In this document: positions 61,790 through 64,000 of the stretch, one piece after another
Numbering within the stretch: position 1 is the first letter of the stretch
Layout of the letters: every line of letters starts with the position of its first letter
Assembly: GCA_027574665.1 (NCBI GenBank)
Contig: CM050650.1
Location: 49,707,304 to 49,771,303, forward strand
DNA from: Rhynochetos jubatus
Lineage: Eukaryota; Chordata; Aves; Eurypygiformes; Rhynochetidae
DNA: 64,000 nt
Reading direction: 5' to 3'
Translations under genes and position numbers: made by a program
Notes under the pieces: model-generated
Database searches by the model: none
What the model was told of the DNA's origin: nothing
What the model saw: the letters and a program-made list of their open reading frames with translations, nothing else

Positions 61790-61925
61790 GCCTGCTCAGC
61801 TCTGCACCTTAAGTCTCTGGGCAAATAACTTTAACCCCTCCACACCTCAGTCTATAGAACCATGAAGCAGTCACTCCCACAGGAGTGGTGAGTTTAAATA
61901 CATATTTTTAAAGAGCTTTGAGTTT
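61790..61925 (-). mobile_element. MIR-like SINE, minus strand (best-preserved ancient SINE here)
   Basis: On + the segment shows GCTCAGCTCTGCACCTTAAG, TCTCTGGGCAAATAACTTTA, ACCCCTCCACACCTCAGTCT and, after a gap, GTTTAAATACATATTTTTAA with AAGAGCTTTGAG. This matches the reversed MIR order: 'CTCTGCC', 'TTGGGCAAGTCACTTAACCTCTC', 'CCTCAGTTTC', and the tail with 'ATTAAATGA..A' and 'AAAGCGCTTTGA'. Both core and tail are present, making this the strongest of the four. Confidence 0.7.
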
Positions 61926-64000
61926 TGCAGGCACACCTTCTCCTATAATGGCAGATATCTTCTAGACAGACCCACGGGCCGTGAAGTATCAAAGAGAAGA
62001 GCAAATGCTGAAGAGCCAGCTAAGCTAGTATCTATAGCCTGGCCATGCTGAGGACTCCTGCAATTACAGTTTGTTCTTTTGATTAACCTCTCCGAATACA
62101 CAGAAGGTGTCACACATCCTCACAGCTGTTCCTGTGCTCATGCTCTCTCAAAATGACCACTGATCTCAGAGAGTCTGGCTGCCTCAGGGTGACCCAGATG
62201 GGATCATGGCAAGGGCCAAAGCCCTTACGATTTCGCTTCAAGCTCCCACGCTTGCCGCTCCTGGTGAAACAGGGATGGAAGCAGCCCATGGGCTGTTAGA
62301 AGCAGCCACTGGAACCTGGAGCTCCCTCAGGACTCTGACTCCTTTACCATAAATATTTTTTTCTGTCCAAAACTACTCTTTTTTTCCCAGTTCGTATTAC
62401 ACAAGCACTACCCCATACTGTATTCAAGCAGCTTTTGAAGAAGTGTACTGAAAGTGATGAATGGCTGTGCTGCAGAGTAGGCAGGGCGGAGTGTTCCAGC
62501 CCCTCACATCTTCCCCTCATACCGCGGAATGAAAGCAGGTAACATGCTCCCTAAAACGCTGGCTTCATTCATCTCACAACTCCTTACACCTCACAATGCT
62601 CTCCTCATCCCTACCCCCTGCATGATTTCAGCGCAGGAGTGATGGTCCCTGCACAAATGTGGCCATGACTGGCTGCCTGGATGTGCTGGAGAGATTGGGA
62701 TGGGATGGGACGGGATGGGATGGGCCAGGCAGCAGGGTCTCCTTGTTTTAGACAGAAGGATCTTGGTTTACACAATCAGAGACAAAAGCGTAATCAACCC
62801 TGCTCTGCTTAATTGCAGTGGAAATGGTAAGGAGCTATCAATGCAGCAGCCAAGAGAGCTTAAAACTAAATATAACCTGCAGGAGGGGAAGAAAGGATGA
62901 GTCTGAGAACACTTCTCTGTAATGAAACAGGAATCTAGAGAAAGTTTTTCTCTCCTCTCTCCACTCCTCTGGCTTGTACAGTGAAACAGGAGTTCCTGTC
63001 GTCCTTCTCTGAATAAAAGTGCCACTCGCCTCCCTGGGATGAACAGCTGGGATTGTCCTGCTATCACCTCCCTGTTCTTCCTCACCACTTTAAATTTAGC
63101 ATCGCTGTGATCAGGCGGCAGCGGAGGAAATGCTCACCCACTGCTTGCCGCAGCTTAGAGCTGATCACTAGAACACCACCTGCCCCAGGAGCCAGGGACA
63201 GAGCTCGCCACACGAGCAGAAGGGTCTCACCCACCCGGAGAGCTCCCATCGCTGCTGGCACCACCACTTGTCTGCCTGGCTGGCTCCAGCTCCTGGTGTG
63301 AAGCAGCCGGAGAGGCAGAAGTGACTCTACAGACACAAATAGCAGAGCTGGTCTGAGCTGAGGAAGATGATTCAATGAGATATTTTGGTCACATTTTTAT
63401 GAAGGCAGCAGAGAAGGTATTTTTAGTGGGCTGAGACCCGCGATACTGATCAGGAGGCACAGCAATTGCCAGTGCAGGAAACCTGTGCAGTAAACCACCC
63501 TGCGGATGCTTCCAGACAAGGTGATAAGTGTAAGCCAAAGAAGAGCTTCTTGTGAATTTGAAGCTCTGGTAACTTCCTGGAGCAAACTTCACAAAGAGTC
63601 CTCAGCAACATGAAATGTCCATTCAGCCCTTCCTGGTTCATCCTGATAAATGCTTCATTTCTGGTTTAACAGCAAATTGAAATTGATTAAGCCAACATCG
63701 ATATTGTCTTACAAGGTACCAAGAAACGAAATTCATTTTGGATAAATCCCAAGAAAGAGCAAGACTCATGCATGCATACACTATTTAAAATAGGTTCATC
63801 TGGGATTCATAAAACCTGAAAAATGTTCATTAGGACTAGAAAAGGAAACACTATTAATCAGCTCTAGGCTTCTTATTACTCAGTGGAAGAAAACTCCAGT
63901 CAGATAATTTTTTAAACACACATAAACCCCCAAAATTCTCCTTGGAAGAATTAGCCGGCTAACATCATAAATATGAGGAGGTGGGAAAAAAGGCAAACGA
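61926..64000. other. Noncoding DNA with a GGGAT microsatellite and a GC-richer patch
   Basis: Contains the (TGGGA)n array at 62696-62725 and a mildly CpG-enriched patch at 63100-63310 (about nine CpGs). Overlapping antisense frames at 62768-63375 and 63389-63641 have no recognisable domains. Confidence 0.5.
62696..62725. repeat. (TGGGA)n pentanucleotide microsatellite
   Basis: Six consecutive 5-bp units: TGGGA three times, CGGGA, TGGGA, TGGGC. The G runs are spaced as in G-quadruplex-capable sequence, with four or more GGG tracts in 30 bases on the + strand. Confidence 0.93.

Noticed and set aside
1..64000. CRISPR arrays, operons, phage or plasmid genes
   Set aside because: No regularly spaced direct repeats of CRISPR type and no dense collinear coding; repeats and composition are those of a vertebrate nuclear genome.

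Overview
The window looks like nuclear DNA from a bird, most likely a neoavian. The evidence is repeats: CR1 LINE 3' ends with the avian ATTCTATGA-type octamer tails (5781-5866, 8450-8847, 12001-12103, and 19066-19409 on the minus strand), and one complete solo LTR of a widespread avian endogenous-retrovirus family (24382-25137) with a perfect 5-bp target-site duplication. I see no bacterial, archaeal, phage or plasmid features: no operons, no ribosome-binding-site-led genes, no CRISPR array and no insertion sequence. Everything below was read by eye; no alignment or search was run. I found no protein-coding gene. No open frame exceeds about 200 codons. The longest ones (for example 34313-34906, 51002-51568 and 24422-24940, all minus strand) show no recognisable domain, and several lie inside repeats or low-complexity DNA. 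The window is best described as AT-rich intergenic or deep-intronic DNA (roughly 40% GC by impression, not computed). Recognisable young repeats cover only about 3-4%, which is typical of birds. Layout: 1-3.1 kb is plain noncoding DNA. 3.1-4.76 kb is strikingly pyrimidine-rich on the + strand and contains an A20 tract. 5.8-12.1 kb holds three CR1 remnants, with (CCAA)n and an AT-rich tandem repeat just upstream of the longest. 14.9-15.2 kb holds very old repeats (a turtle/crocodile-type CR1 tail and a palindromic amniote motif), followed at 15.67 kb by a CTCF-like word. 19.07-19.41 kb is a minus-strand CR1 whose reverse-transcriptase C-terminal coding is still readable. 22.4-22.7 kb is AT/TAAT-rich, a candidate conserved noncoding element. 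24.38-25.14 kb is the solo LTR. 25-41 kb is mostly unique noncoding DNA with homopolymers, a perfect 10-bp-stem hairpin at 35.57 kb and some GC-richer stretches. 41.05, 51.07, 59.32 and 61.79 kb carry degenerate MIR/CORE-SINE-like fragments. 43.60-44.00 kb is bracketed by a 23-bp imperfect direct repeat. 48.37-48.66 kb is a short CpG-dense segment that may be a promoter relic. 57.0-58.4 kb is AT-rich with POU/homeodomain-type words and a hairpin, the best regulatory-element candidate. The features do not form a pathway. The window records repeat insertion of different ages (ancient amniote SINEs, older CR1, younger CR1, the LTR) in DNA that may carry long-range regulatory elements. I did not find a convincing previously undescribed biological system; the findings are modest and each has a specific check.
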